This document shows positions 7,682-14,438 of a DNA stretch of 16,862 nucleotides, piece after piece. The position numbers were made by a program, and so were the translations under genes. The first letter of the stretch is position 1, and every line of letters begins with the position of its first letter. Source of the DNA: Roseibacillus sp. (GTDB lineage: Bacteria > Verrucomicrobiota > Verrucomicrobiae > Verrucomicrobiales > Akkermansiaceae); the NCBI GenBank assembly GCA_002723015.1, contig PBNG01000093.1:1-16862 (forward strand). Reading direction: 5' to 3'. The notes beneath the pieces are model-generated. The model was not told the DNA's origin, ran no database searches, and saw nothing but the letters and a program-made list of their open reading frames with translations.

Positions 7682-8135
7682 CGTTCTCCGCGGCATTTCT
7701 GCCCTGAAGCTGTTCCTTACCGCTGGAGATTCGAGACATAACGGTCCCGACGGGAAGGTCGAGGATTGTGGCTATCTCTCTGTAGTCGTGTTTTTGCAGG
7801 TAAAACAGGGTCAGCGTTGGCAGCAGGTCCAGATCTAGAGAGCCAAGTGGCTCGACCAATTCTCCCGGGACCCCGGTCCCTGCAGCGGCTGACGGAGTGG
7901 GCCGTCCACTCCTGCCCCACTCTGAGCCAAATCGCCCGAGATGCTCGCGGTAAAGAGTTGAGAAGAGCCCGGTATTCGCTTTATCGCATTTGGACGATTC
8001 CTCCGGCTGACGGCTCCAGATGACGAACGTGCGTGCTACCAGATCCATCGCCCGGTCCAGATCCCGGACCAGCGACAGCGCAAACCGGTATAACGGCCGG
8101 TTGTAGACGTCGACGAGTTCCTCGAAATGGGTCAT
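7674..8135 (-). CDS. ECF-type RNA polymerase sigma factor
   Basis: A 153-residue sigma-70 family protein of the extracytoplasmic function type, which directs RNA polymerase to a specific promoter set. Region 2 is recognisable at about residues 5-45 (ELVDVYNRPLYRFALSLVRD, then AMDLVARTFVIWSR). Region 4 with its helix-turn-helix is at about 100-143 (LPTLTLFYLQKHDYREIATI, then LPVGTVMSRISSGKEQL). The linker is unconserved. It is shorter than most ECF factors (about 170-190). GAAGAAG precedes the ATG closely. The downstream overlapping gene encodes its probable membrane anti-sigma partner. It is divergent from the secreted DUF6807 gene, an obvious candidate target, though no matching promoter pair was recognised. 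Confidence 0.85.
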   Translation of the reverse strand: MTHFEELVDVYNRPLYRFALSLVRDLDRAMDLVARTFVIWSRQPEESSKCDKANTGLFSTLYREHLGRFGSEWGRSGRPTPSAAAGTGVPGELVEPLGSLDLDLLPTLTLFYLQKHDYREIATILDLPVGTVMSRISSGKEQLQGRNAAENDG

Positions 8136-8337
8136 GCTTCTTCAGGCTTTGACTTTTTGCTGCTCCAAATCACCGGGGCTCCCCCTTTTCGACATTCTGC
8201 GATTGGCCGTAAATACAAAAAATCAGAGTCTTTTAACGCTCTTTAGAGAGACAAGTTGACCCGGATAGTGCCGGGAAGCAATCTGCATTACTTCTTCCCC
8301 CCGACAGATCTCCCTGCTTCACTTCTGCCCTGAAACC
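8136..8337. promoter_or_regulatory. Divergent intergenic region between the sigma factor and DUF6807 genes
   Basis: These 202 bases must hold the promoters of both the ECF operon (minus strand) and the DUF6807 gene (plus strand). A TTGACC at 8256-8261 resembles a -35 box for the plus strand, but no good -10 box sits at the expected distance. An A/T-rich patch lies at about 8212-8246. No clear ECF-type promoter was recognised in either direction, so control of these genes by the neighbouring sigma factor is only a hypothesis. Confidence 0.3.
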
Positions 8338-9288
8338 ATGCGCTCTCTCAACCTTACTCTCGCACTTTCACTTCTCTCGGCCGTTTCTCTTTCCGCCGGG
8401 ATCAAGATCGATCTCAAACAGGAGAAGATGAATCTGAAGGTGCTCGTCGACGGGAAACTCTTCACCGAATACCACGGAGATACCCGTGTTCCCTGCCTTT
8501 ACCCGCTAATGAGCTCGTCTGGCACCCACCTCACGAGGCAATATCCCTTCGTCAAGGGGGTAGCTGGGGAAAAATCGGATCACCCTCACCATACCGGCTT
8601 CTGGTTCACCCACGGAAACGTCAACGGACATGACTTCTGGCACAAGGATGATTGCAAAATTGTGACGCGTGCCCTCGGCGAGACAAAGGTAACTCAGAAC
8701 AACGATCAGGCGATCATACACTTTGCCGCCGAACTTGCCTGGGAAGCCAAGGGAAACCCCATCATCCTGGAGAAACGCGAATACAAAATCACGCTCGCAG
8801 GAGCAACCCGGCACATCGGCGTTACCTCTACCCTTAGGCCCGCCGGGGACATGGTCACCTTCGGGGACACCAAGGAAGGCAGTTTCGCTATCCGGACCGC
8901 TCCGTCCCTGCGTCTTGTGGGTGAAGTCGCCAAAGGCAAAATCAACAACAGCGAGGGTTTGAAGGATAACGACGCGTGGGGAAAGAGAGCTCGTTGGGTT
9001 GCCTACCATGGGCCTGATTCTGCAGGCACACCCCAGGTGATTGCCATTCTTGATCACAGCAGTAACCTGCGCCATCCCACCTGGTGGCATGCCCGGAACT
9101 ATGGCCTCCTGACTGCAAATCCCTTTGGTGTCCGGGCCTTCCGGGACAAAGCCGTGAAGGGAAGCGGCGACTTCCAACTCAAGAAGGGTGAGTTCCTGAC
9201 ACAGCGCTACCTGCTCCTCCTTCACGAAGGGAGTTTCGAGGGCGCCAAGGTTGAGGAGACGTGGAGCTCATTCACTGCCGGGAGCTAA
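8338..9288 (+). CDS. Secreted DUF6807 (PmoA-like) protein
   Basis: A 316-residue exported protein. It has a signal peptide (residues 1-20, basic start, Leu/Ser-rich core, SLSA cleavage box) and a beta-rich body typical of the DUF6807 family, often annotated 'methane oxygenase PmoA'. The family hallmark is seen at 81-101: DHPHHTGFWFTHGNVNG followed by HDFW. The family name is misleading: these are soluble proteins common near sugar-degradation genes in Planctomycetota, Verrucomicrobiota and Bacteroidota, and nothing here suggests methane oxidation. The fold resembles aldose-epimerase-like beta sandwiches, so a carbohydrate-related role is plausible but unproven. It is divergent from the ECF sigma gene, and its 3' end overlaps the convergent methyltransferase gene by 17 bases. 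Confidence 0.8.
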   Translation: MRSLNLTLALSLLSAVSLSAGIKIDLKQEKMNLKVLVDGKLFTEYHGDTRVPCLYPLMSSSGTHLTRQYPFVKGVAGEKSDHPHHTGFWFTHGNVNGHDFWHKDDCKIVTRALGETKVTQNNDQAIIHFAAELAWEAKGNPIILEKREYKITLAGATRHIGVTSTLRPAGDMVTFGDTKEGSFAIRTAPSLRLVGEVAKGKINNSEGLKDNDAWGKRARWVAYHGPDSAGTPQVIAILDHSSNLRHPTWWHARNYGLLTANPFGVRAFRDKAVKGSGDFQLKKGEFLTQRYLLLLHEGSFEGAKVEETWSSFTAGS

Positions 9289-10024
9289 CTTCGCCCGACC
9301 CCTCGATTCGGCGCCACTTCGTCAGGAGTGCCACGGTCCACTGGAATTTCCGCGCAGTCTCCCTGATCAGAAAAGGTTCGTCATGTTCCTCCAATAGCTC
9401 GAATGAAGGGGCCAGTTCCTTTTTCAGCCAGTCCCTGGTCGATCCTACAGGCCAGTTACATCGGGGGGTAAACTCATCTAGCCACGTACACGGCGTGGTC
9501 AGCACCAGCTCTCCGCCCATTTTGACAAGCTCCGGGAGCCGGATCAGCAGGCGAGAAGGGTCACTCAGCCGGCAAAGAAGATTCGCGGCCAGAACCCGGT
9601 CGAACAATCCGAGATCTGTCCTGAGGTCCAATGCGTCGCCCTGCTCGAAACTGATCACCTTAGGCCGGACATTGTCCGGAACCACTACGGAGGCGACCTC
9701 CGTGAGATTTCCTTCCGTCAACCGGGATACCTGACACTCCCCTTCCTCCTGCATTTTTCTCCCCGCTTCAACAAAGGAATGCGAGTAGTCGATGGCCACC
9801 ACCTCGTCGGCATTTCGCGACATTTCGAAAGCAGATCGCCCCACCGCGCAGCCGAGATCAAGAGCCCTCTCGACCAATCCGGGCGTAAACCGTTGGACGA
9901 TCCGACTCGGGAAATCGAAAGCCCCGGCGGGGCCCCCAGCCCAACCATGGATCTGGTCAGGTGCCCCGTAATGAAAAAGCAGGTACTCATCCCTGAGACG
10001 CTCCGACTCGTAGACATTCTCCAT
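9272..10024 (-). CDS. Putative 4-mercaptohistidine N1-methyltransferase (stand-alone OvoA C-terminal type)
   Basis: A 250-residue SAM-dependent methyltransferase matching the C-terminal domain of OvoA, which N-methylates 5(4)-thiohistidine to ovothiol A. Recognisable segments: YESERLRDEYLLFHYG (5-20), the SAM-binding ALDLGCAVGRSAFE (54-67), EQGDALDL (127-134), AANLLCRLSDP (146-156), TWLDEFTPRCNW (180-191) and PFLIRETARKFQWTVA (217-232). In most organisms this domain is fused behind the sulfoxide synthase and DinB domains; here it stands alone, and no synthase is present in the window. GGAAG lies 3 bases before the ATG. It is last in a same-strand run after the cupin and M29-like genes, 35 bases from the cupin stop. 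The reaction is inferred from family membership; another thiol or imidazole substrate is possible. Confidence 0.82.
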   Translation of the reverse strand: MENVYESERLRDEYLLFHYGAPDQIHGWAGGPAGAFDFPSRIVQRFTPGLVERALDLGCAVGRSAFEMSRNADEVVAIDYSHSFVEAGRKMQEEGECQVSRLTEGNLTEVASVVVPDNVRPKVISFEQGDALDLRTDLGLFDRVLAANLLCRLSDPSRLLIRLPELVKMGGELVLTTPCTWLDEFTPRCNWPVGSTRDWLKKELAPSFELLEEHDEPFLIRETARKFQWTVALLTKWRRIEGSGEVSSRQ

Positions 10025-10059
10025 TATCTTCCGATCAGGCTGGTGTCTTCGTTTGAAGC

Positions 10060-10446
10060 TTAATGAACCGGAGCATCATCCCCCTCCGCAACCTCACCCT
10101 CATCGTAGTAGAAATCTTCAGGATCATATTTCGGCACCGATATATTGAACAGCCTCAGCTTACCGATTCCGCGGTGCCGGCATCCCGGCTTGATCATCAC
10201 TGCGGAGAAGGGTTTGACCGGCACCAGTTGCCCGTCCAACTCAAGGTGTCCCTCTCCCTCGAGAATGACGTAAATTTCGGTTGTCTTCCGATGGTAGTGA
10301 CACGTCGGTTCTTCCGCGAGGTCCAGCAAGTGGACCGAGGCCGGGCCTCGGTCAGAATCAGCAAAGGCCCTCCTCACGACCCCACAGTTGCATTCCTCTT
10401 CTGAAAGACCCCCGAAATTGACTTCCTCGTATCGTTTCATCCCCAT
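10060..10446 (-). CDS. Small single-domain cupin
   Basis: A 128-residue single-domain cupin. Cupin motif 1 is seen as H50, H52 and E57 in CHYHRKTTEIYVILEGEGHL, and motif 2 supplies H91 in IKPGCRHRGIG, so a complete metal site (three His, one Glu) is likely. The C-terminus is short and acidic (YYDEGEVAEGDD). The chosen ATG overlaps the upstream M29-like stop as TGATG with a GGCGGA-type site in front, indicating translational coupling; an ATG two codons later is the alternative. Stand-alone cupins may be isomerases, dioxygenases or binding proteins, and the sequence does not say which. Its position between an M29/NicX-like enzyme and a thiohistidine-type methyltransferase suggests a shared small-molecule pathway, as inference. 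Confidence 0.82.
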   Translation of the reverse strand: MGMKRYEEVNFGGLSEEECNCGVVRRAFADSDRGPASVHLLDLAEEPTCHYHRKTTEIYVILEGEGHLELDGQLVPVKPFSAVMIKPGCRHRGIGKLRLFNISVPKYDPEDFYYDEGEVAEGDDAPVH

Positions 10447-11654
10447 CAACTGTCCGCCAGGGCTTCCATGATGTACCTGCTTGGCCTGAAATCCTCGATG
10501 ATCAAGTGCCATTTTCCGGCACGCTTCATCCGGACCTGCTTGAGGTTGAAGTTGGGAGTCTTGTGGGGAGCAAAAAGAATGTCGTCGTGGGTACTATTTT
10601 CATGCTTTTTGAACATGTCCGGAACAATATCGCCTCCCAGGTGGTCGTCCCTTCCAGTTGCGAGGTGGCAGGTCCCAAGAACCTTCTCGTCCTGAATATC
10701 CTGATAGGAAACCGGCAGGACCTGGGTCCCGAAACCCAGCTCCCCGAGGGTCCCGGTCATAGGATCATCCGCGAGGCGCCGGTTGTGAGCAGCGATCGTT
10801 GCCTCGCTTCCCTCGATGAGGGACGCTTTGACCACGTCCCGGTTAACTACATCGAGGATTCCAAGGGTTCCGTCTTCATACTTCATGGGGAATTGACCGG
10901 AGGCATCCTGGGGAACGAAGTAGACCTCGCCCGCCGGCAAATTGGCAATATCCGGGGTTCTCCCCTTACACAGCCCGTGTGACTTCTGGGCCTCTTGCCC
11001 CCCAAGCTCCAAGGAAGCTTCGAGAAGCCGCCCGTCCTCAAGGCCAAAATCAATCTCCACCTTGTCAGCGCCAGTCATCGCGAGGCGAATGCGCTCGGCA
11101 TCCGCCGAGACCTCATCGTAATCAACCGCCAGACCGGATCCGAGGATGATTTCGTTCATCCCGTGCATGGTTGCGCCACGAAACCCGTATTGCTTACACT
11201 TGGCGGTCAGGGGCGCGGTCGCCGAGTAGGTGGACACACACAGGATCAGGTCGTAGTGCGGATAGATGTCCCGATCGAGGGAAAGCTCTTCGCCGGTGGT
11301 GCTCCAGACCTCGTCATCAAGATCAAGATTGGACCCCTTGGTGCAGCGGTAGGCAAACATTTCGCCCCCAGTCATCCCCAGTTGATCCATGACCCCGCCA
11401 TTCAGCGTTTCATAAAAATACTTATAGGCATTTTTTTGAACCTCAAACCCATCCTCATCTAGAAAGGAGAAATCTCTGATCAGCTCCAAGGGCTCTTGAA
11501 AATCCGTGAGGATGCAAACCCTGCACCCCTCGGTAGGCTCGAACACCGTGGATAGAAGTCGCGCTGGGTCAAACGGAGGAAACTTCCTTCTGGAGGGGTC
11601 CTGCAGGACAACCTCATTGAGGTAGGAGGGGAGCGAACGGGTCAAGGACTGCAT
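10446..11654 (-). CDS. M29-family aminopeptidase / NicX-like metalloenzyme
   Basis: A 402-residue product resembling the thermophilic aminopeptidase family (peptidase M29, AmpT-like), a fold also used by the ring-opening dioxygenase NicX. The family's metal-site order is seen: E243 in NLPAGEVYFVP, E305 in LGELGFGTQ, H330 in LGTCHLATG, then H356 and D358 in STHDDILFAP, with spacings close to AmpT. It could therefore be a two-metal aminopeptidase or a metal-dependent enzyme on another small substrate. The start is uncertain: ATGs at 11675 and 11738 are in frame but less suited, and the latter overlaps the upstream gene. The 3' end overlaps the cupin start by one base. It lies 67 bases downstream of the BFN gene. 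Confidence 0.72.
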   Translation of the reverse strand: MQSLTRSLPSYLNEVVLQDPSRRKFPPFDPARLLSTVFEPTEGCRVCILTDFQEPLELIRDFSFLDEDGFEVQKNAYKYFYETLNGGVMDQLGMTGGEMFAYRCTKGSNLDLDDEVWSTTGEELSLDRDIYPHYDLILCVSTYSATAPLTAKCKQYGFRGATMHGMNEIILGSGLAVDYDEVSADAERIRLAMTGADKVEIDFGLEDGRLLEASLELGGQEAQKSHGLCKGRTPDIANLPAGEVYFVPQDASGQFPMKYEDGTLGILDVVNRDVVKASLIEGSEATIAAHNRRLADDPMTGTLGELGFGTQVLPVSYQDIQDEKVLGTCHLATGRDDHLGGDIVPDMFKKHENSTHDDILFAPHKTPNFNLKQVRMKRAGKWHLIIEDFRPSRYIMEALADS

Positions 11655-11721
11655 ATTACCGCACCCTAAGGGCATTCTCCGACCGGGCAAGAGAAGAACA
11701 GGGCCAAAACTACCGCCCCCC

Positions 11722-12186
11722 TCAGGAATCAGTTCCATCCATCTCCATCCCCTTGTCCCTGAGCTCCTCAAGAACACTGGTCATATCCTTGAGGACGTCC
11801 CAGACCTCCTTTACGACGTAAATTGGTGCCTGCTGGCGAACCGCCAGGGCGATGGAGTCACTCGGGCGGGCATCAAGTTCGACGATCAGCTTTTCACTGA
11901 CTTCATTCTCCGCCTCGATAAAGAGGCGCGCGAAAAACACATCACTCTCAACCCTTACTATGACGACCCGCTGTACCGCAGCGCCAAATGCCCTGAGTGC
12001 ATCATTGAACAGATCATGAGTCAGAGGCCTCGGAGGCTTCCGGTCAGAGAGCGCATCATTGATGGACGCTCCAATCGCCGGTTCGATATAAAACACAATC
12101 GACTTCTGCCCGTCACCGAGGAACACCGCGCACCCTGCCTGCGTGGGCAGAAGAGCAACAGGGTCTACTTGAACCAGATCAGGCAT
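11722..12186 (-). CDS. Bifunctional nuclease family protein (BFN/DUF151)
   Basis: A 154-residue protein of the bifunctional nuclease family (PF02577). The signature IVELDARPSDSIALAVR is at residues 101-117, preceded by the usual VFLGDGQKSIVFYIEP (21-36) and the RVVIVRVESDVFFARLFIE strand block. The N-terminus shows no signal peptide or membrane segment, so it is probably cytoplasmic. Plant members have DNase and RNase activity, but the bacterial role is not settled. It follows the gamma-carbonic anhydrase after only 9 bases with no evident Shine-Dalgarno sequence, suggesting cotranscription and coupling. Confidence 0.9.
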   Translation of the reverse strand: MPDLVQVDPVALLPTQAGCAVFLGDGQKSIVFYIEPAIGASINDALSDRKPPRPLTHDLFNDALRAFGAAVQRVVIVRVESDVFFARLFIEAENEVSEKLIVELDARPSDSIALAVRQQAPIYVVKEVWDVLKDMTSVLEELRDKGMEMDGTDS

Positions 12187-12195
12187 GGCGCAAAG

Positions 12196-12717
12196 TTACG
12201 AACGATCCAAGTTGCGAGCGAGGAACTTCCGCCTGTTTTCCACATATTTCTCGGCCCAAACCTTCACCCCGGCCTGCTCGTCCTCACTCAAGGATCGCAC
12301 CACTTTCCCCGGAGAGCCAAGAACGAGAGAGCCTGGCGGGATTTCTGTATTCATTGTGACAAGCGTGTTGGCCCCGATGATGCTCCGCTCCCCGATAATG
12401 GCACCATCCAGCACGGTCGCTCCCATCCCTACGAGGACCTCATCCCCAACATGACAAGCGTGGACGATGGCGCCATGACCGACAGTGGCCAGCTCCCCGA
12501 TATAACAGCCCCGGTTACTTTCGACGTGGAGGACAGCGCCGTCCTGTATGTTGGATCGAGGGCCAACAACAATTTCATTAATATCTCCCCGAAGGGTGGT
12601 ATTGTACCAAACGCTGGACTCCTCCCCGATCGTCACCCTCCCGATGAGGTCCGCACTGGCCGCCACGAAGACGCTCTCCTCGATTTGTGGCCAGTGGCCC
12701 TCGAATGGCTCGATCAT
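12196..12717 (-). CDS. Gamma-carbonic anhydrase family protein
   Basis: A 173-residue left-handed beta-helix protein of the gamma-carbonic anhydrase / YrdA / PaaY group. Hexapeptide repeats such as IGRVTI, VVGPRSNIQDG and IGERSIIGANTLV are visible. The three zinc-binding histidines occur at the family spacing: H64 (AVLHVES), H81 (TVGHGAI) and H86 (IVHACHV). These proteins are trimers with metal sites at subunit interfaces. Some hydrate CO2, while others have no measurable activity, so the reaction is not assured. The acidic loop with the proton-shuttle Glu of archaeal Cam is absent, as in the short bacterial forms. A GGAGG directly abuts the ATG. It heads the five-gene minus-strand run. Confidence 0.92.
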   Translation of the reverse strand: MIEPFEGHWPQIEESVFVAASADLIGRVTIGEESSVWYNTTLRGDINEIVVGPRSNIQDGAVLHVESNRGCYIGELATVGHGAIVHACHVGDEVLVGMGATVLDGAIIGERSIIGANTLVTMNTEIPPGSLVLGSPGKVVRSLSEDEQAGVKVWAEKYVENRRKFLARNLDRS

Positions 12718-12760
12718 CCTCCGATCTTAGGAAGGCCCCCCGAAAACCCAAGAAACGAAA

Positions 12761-12790
12761 CCTCCGGAATTGACCCGGGCCTCCCGGAGG
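12761..12790 (+). repeat. Inverted repeat that could mask a Shine-Dalgarno sequence
   Basis: CCTCCGG (12761-12767) pairs perfectly with CCGGAGG (12784-12790) around a 16-base loop. The right arm contains GGAGG placed 4 bases before an in-frame GTG at 12795, an alternative start of the HD-domain gene. If that start is used, the hairpin would hide its ribosome binding site. If the ATG at 12891 is used, it is a leader hairpin of no known role. Confidence 0.45.
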
Positions 12791-12890
12791 AACTGTGGAC
12801 GTATTTGAAAGGGCATTCCATCAAACGGCATGGGGGCCTTTTGGCATCCCTATTATTCTCCGGGCTCCCGACGCAAGAAAGACGGAGGTC

Positions 12891-13961
12891 ATGCTGGTAA
12901 GGGTGGGAAGTTCCCTGCTAACTGGACCTGTGGAATTCATCACCATCGCGCAGCTCAAGCAGACTGCCAATGAAACGCCCCGCGAGGCGTTTTTCTATGC
13001 TCAGCTCCAAGACTGCTCGGAAAAGAAAACAAAAAGTGGATCCCCCTACCTTGAGCTTACCCTTGCGGATGCCACCAGCAACTTCAGCCTCAAAGTGTGG
13101 AGCAACCATTCTCAATTCGCTGAGCTCAGTGAACTTCCCAGCGGATCCTGTGTCAGGGCGGAAGGCCGCTGGAGTCAGAATCAATACGGAATCGACGGCG
13201 CGGACTGGCAAATGCGCGGTCTCAACGACTCGGAAACCGAGGACTTCCTCCGCGGCGATCCAGCCACAGCCCGCAAACAGCAGCAAGACTGGGATCACAT
13301 CGTCAATTCCTGTGCCGCCCTGACGGACCCCCGCCTGCACGCTCTCGCAAACAAGTTTCTCGAAGACTTCGGCGAACGCTTCCGTCGCGCCGCCGCGGCC
13401 CGGCGCAACCACCACGCACGTCGGGGTGGCCTCGTCGAGCACGTGTCTCAGATGATGCGTACGGCTTCTGCGATCTGCGACGCTTACCCGGACCTCAACG
13501 AGGACCTGCTTCTCTCCGGAGTCCTTTTCCACGATTGCGGCAAGCTCTGGGAAAACAACTATCCGGAAACAGGCTTTGCTCAAAACCTCAACCTGCATGG
13601 TGAGATGATGGGGCATATCCCGCTTGGGATTGAGCTGGTCAACAAGCTCTGGCGGGACCTCTCGGGATCGTCAAGAGCCAGCGCGTGGGCCACACTGTCC
13701 CCCCCCAGCGACCTCGTTCGGATTCACCTGCTGCACCTCATCGCGAGCCACCACGGCACCCGGGAGTTCGGGTCCCCGACCCTGCCCTCCACACCTGAGG
13801 CCTTCGCTCTCCACTATATCGACAACCTTGACGCAAAATACGAAATGCTGACCATGGCCTATGAAGCCAACAACGAACTCGCACCCGGCATTCTCGCCCG
13901 GCAATTCCCATTGCCAGCCAACCCCATCAGCCCCCTTCCTTCGTTCGAGCCATCCCGATAA
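12891..13961 (+). CDS. OB-fold plus HD-domain phosphohydrolase (YhaM-like 3'-5' exoribonuclease)
   Basis: A 356-residue product with the layout of YhaM/CBF1-type 3'-5' exoribonucleases. An N-terminal nucleic-acid-binding OB domain (about 18-112, with TKSGSPYLELTLADATS and SCVRAEGRW) is followed by an HD domain. HD metal ligands are visible: H184 in GGLVEHVSQM, H214-D215 in LFHDCGK, the SHHG pair near 287-288, and D311 or D314 in YIDNLDAKYE. It would trim RNA or single-stranded DNA from the 3' end in the cytoplasm. The start is unsure. The ATG chosen has GGAGG only 2 bases away; a GTG at 12795 has GGAGG at 4 bases but adds 32 residues of low family similarity. It is divergent from the carbonic anhydrase gene, and its end overlaps the convergent membrane gene by 35 bases. 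Confidence 0.85.
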   Translation: MLVRVGSSLLTGPVEFITIAQLKQTANETPREAFFYAQLQDCSEKKTKSGSPYLELTLADATSNFSLKVWSNHSQFAELSELPSGSCVRAEGRWSQNQYGIDGADWQMRGLNDSETEDFLRGDPATARKQQQDWDHIVNSCAALTDPRLHALANKFLEDFGERFRRAAAARRNHHARRGGLVEHVSQMMRTASAICDAYPDLNEDLLLSGVLFHDCGKLWENNYPETGFAQNLNLHGEMMGHIPLGIELVNKLWRDLSGSSRASAWATLSPPSDLVRIHLLHLIASHHGTREFGSPTLPSTPEAFALHYIDNLDAKYEMLTMAYEANNELAPGILARQFPLPANPISPLPSFEPSR

Positions 13962-14325
13962 TCGAGGGCGTGGAGCCTGCCTCCATCAGCGTAGGGCCGG
14001 AACCCATCCGATCTTGGAGCGTCCGGAGAAGACCTTCCACTTCTTCCGCCCTTCGTGCTGTTGCGGCATATTTAAGGGCCGCCCCGCACGCACCAACGAG
14101 GCATGCTAGATAGCCCAACCCCGCCAGCCCCGCTCCTGCGAGAGAATAATAGAGTCCCTCATATCGCGGCCCGGAAGGTATCACGTTCGCTATCACTGCG
14201 ATCATTACGGCGGCAAGAACCAGACAGCACGTACCCACCAAAAGCGTGATTGTTGCCCAATTCCTAACGGCCCGCACCAACAGGATCGCAACCACCAGGA
14301 ACGGAATCTGAAAAACAGCAATCAT
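13927..14325 (-). CDS. Small integral membrane protein, unknown function
   Basis: A 132-residue product I do not recognise. Hydropathy suggests three membrane helices at about residues 1-20, 25-49 and 61-85, followed by a charged helical segment (89-107, KYAATARRAEEVEGLLRTLQ-like) and a polar tail. AGGAAG lies 5 bases before the ATG at 14325, favouring it over the ATG 8 codons upstream. The final 35 bases overlap the convergent HD-domain gene, so part of its C-terminus is encoded opposite another coding sequence; the true stop is nevertheless clear. It precedes no obvious partner, and folP lies 113 bases upstream on the same strand. The gene is plausible from its strong hydrophobic pattern and ribosome binding site. 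Confidence 0.6.
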   Translation of the reverse strand: MIAVFQIPFLVVAILLVRAVRNWATITLLVGTCCLVLAAVMIAVIANVIPSGPRYEGLYYSLAGAGLAGLGYLACLVGACGAALKYAATARRAEEVEGLLRTLQDRMGSGPTLMEAGSTPSIIGMARTKEGG

Positions 14326-14438
14326 GACAACTTCCTCGTCTCCAACCATAGCCTTACCGTAAGCTTAGCATGACAACAGCGCGATCTAATTCCGGGGCCC
14401 CTCCGCTGACGTCTGGACTTCTCGCGTAGAGCGTAGCC

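Noticed and set aside
8338..9288. Methane oxidation role suggested by the family name PmoA
   Set aside because: The protein is a soluble secreted DUF6807 member with no relation to the membrane methane monooxygenase subunit; no other methane genes are present.
12016..12900. 294-codon plus-strand open frame opposite the carbonic anhydrase and BFN genes
   Set aside because: It lies antisense to two genes with unmistakable family signatures, and its translation shows no domain pattern.
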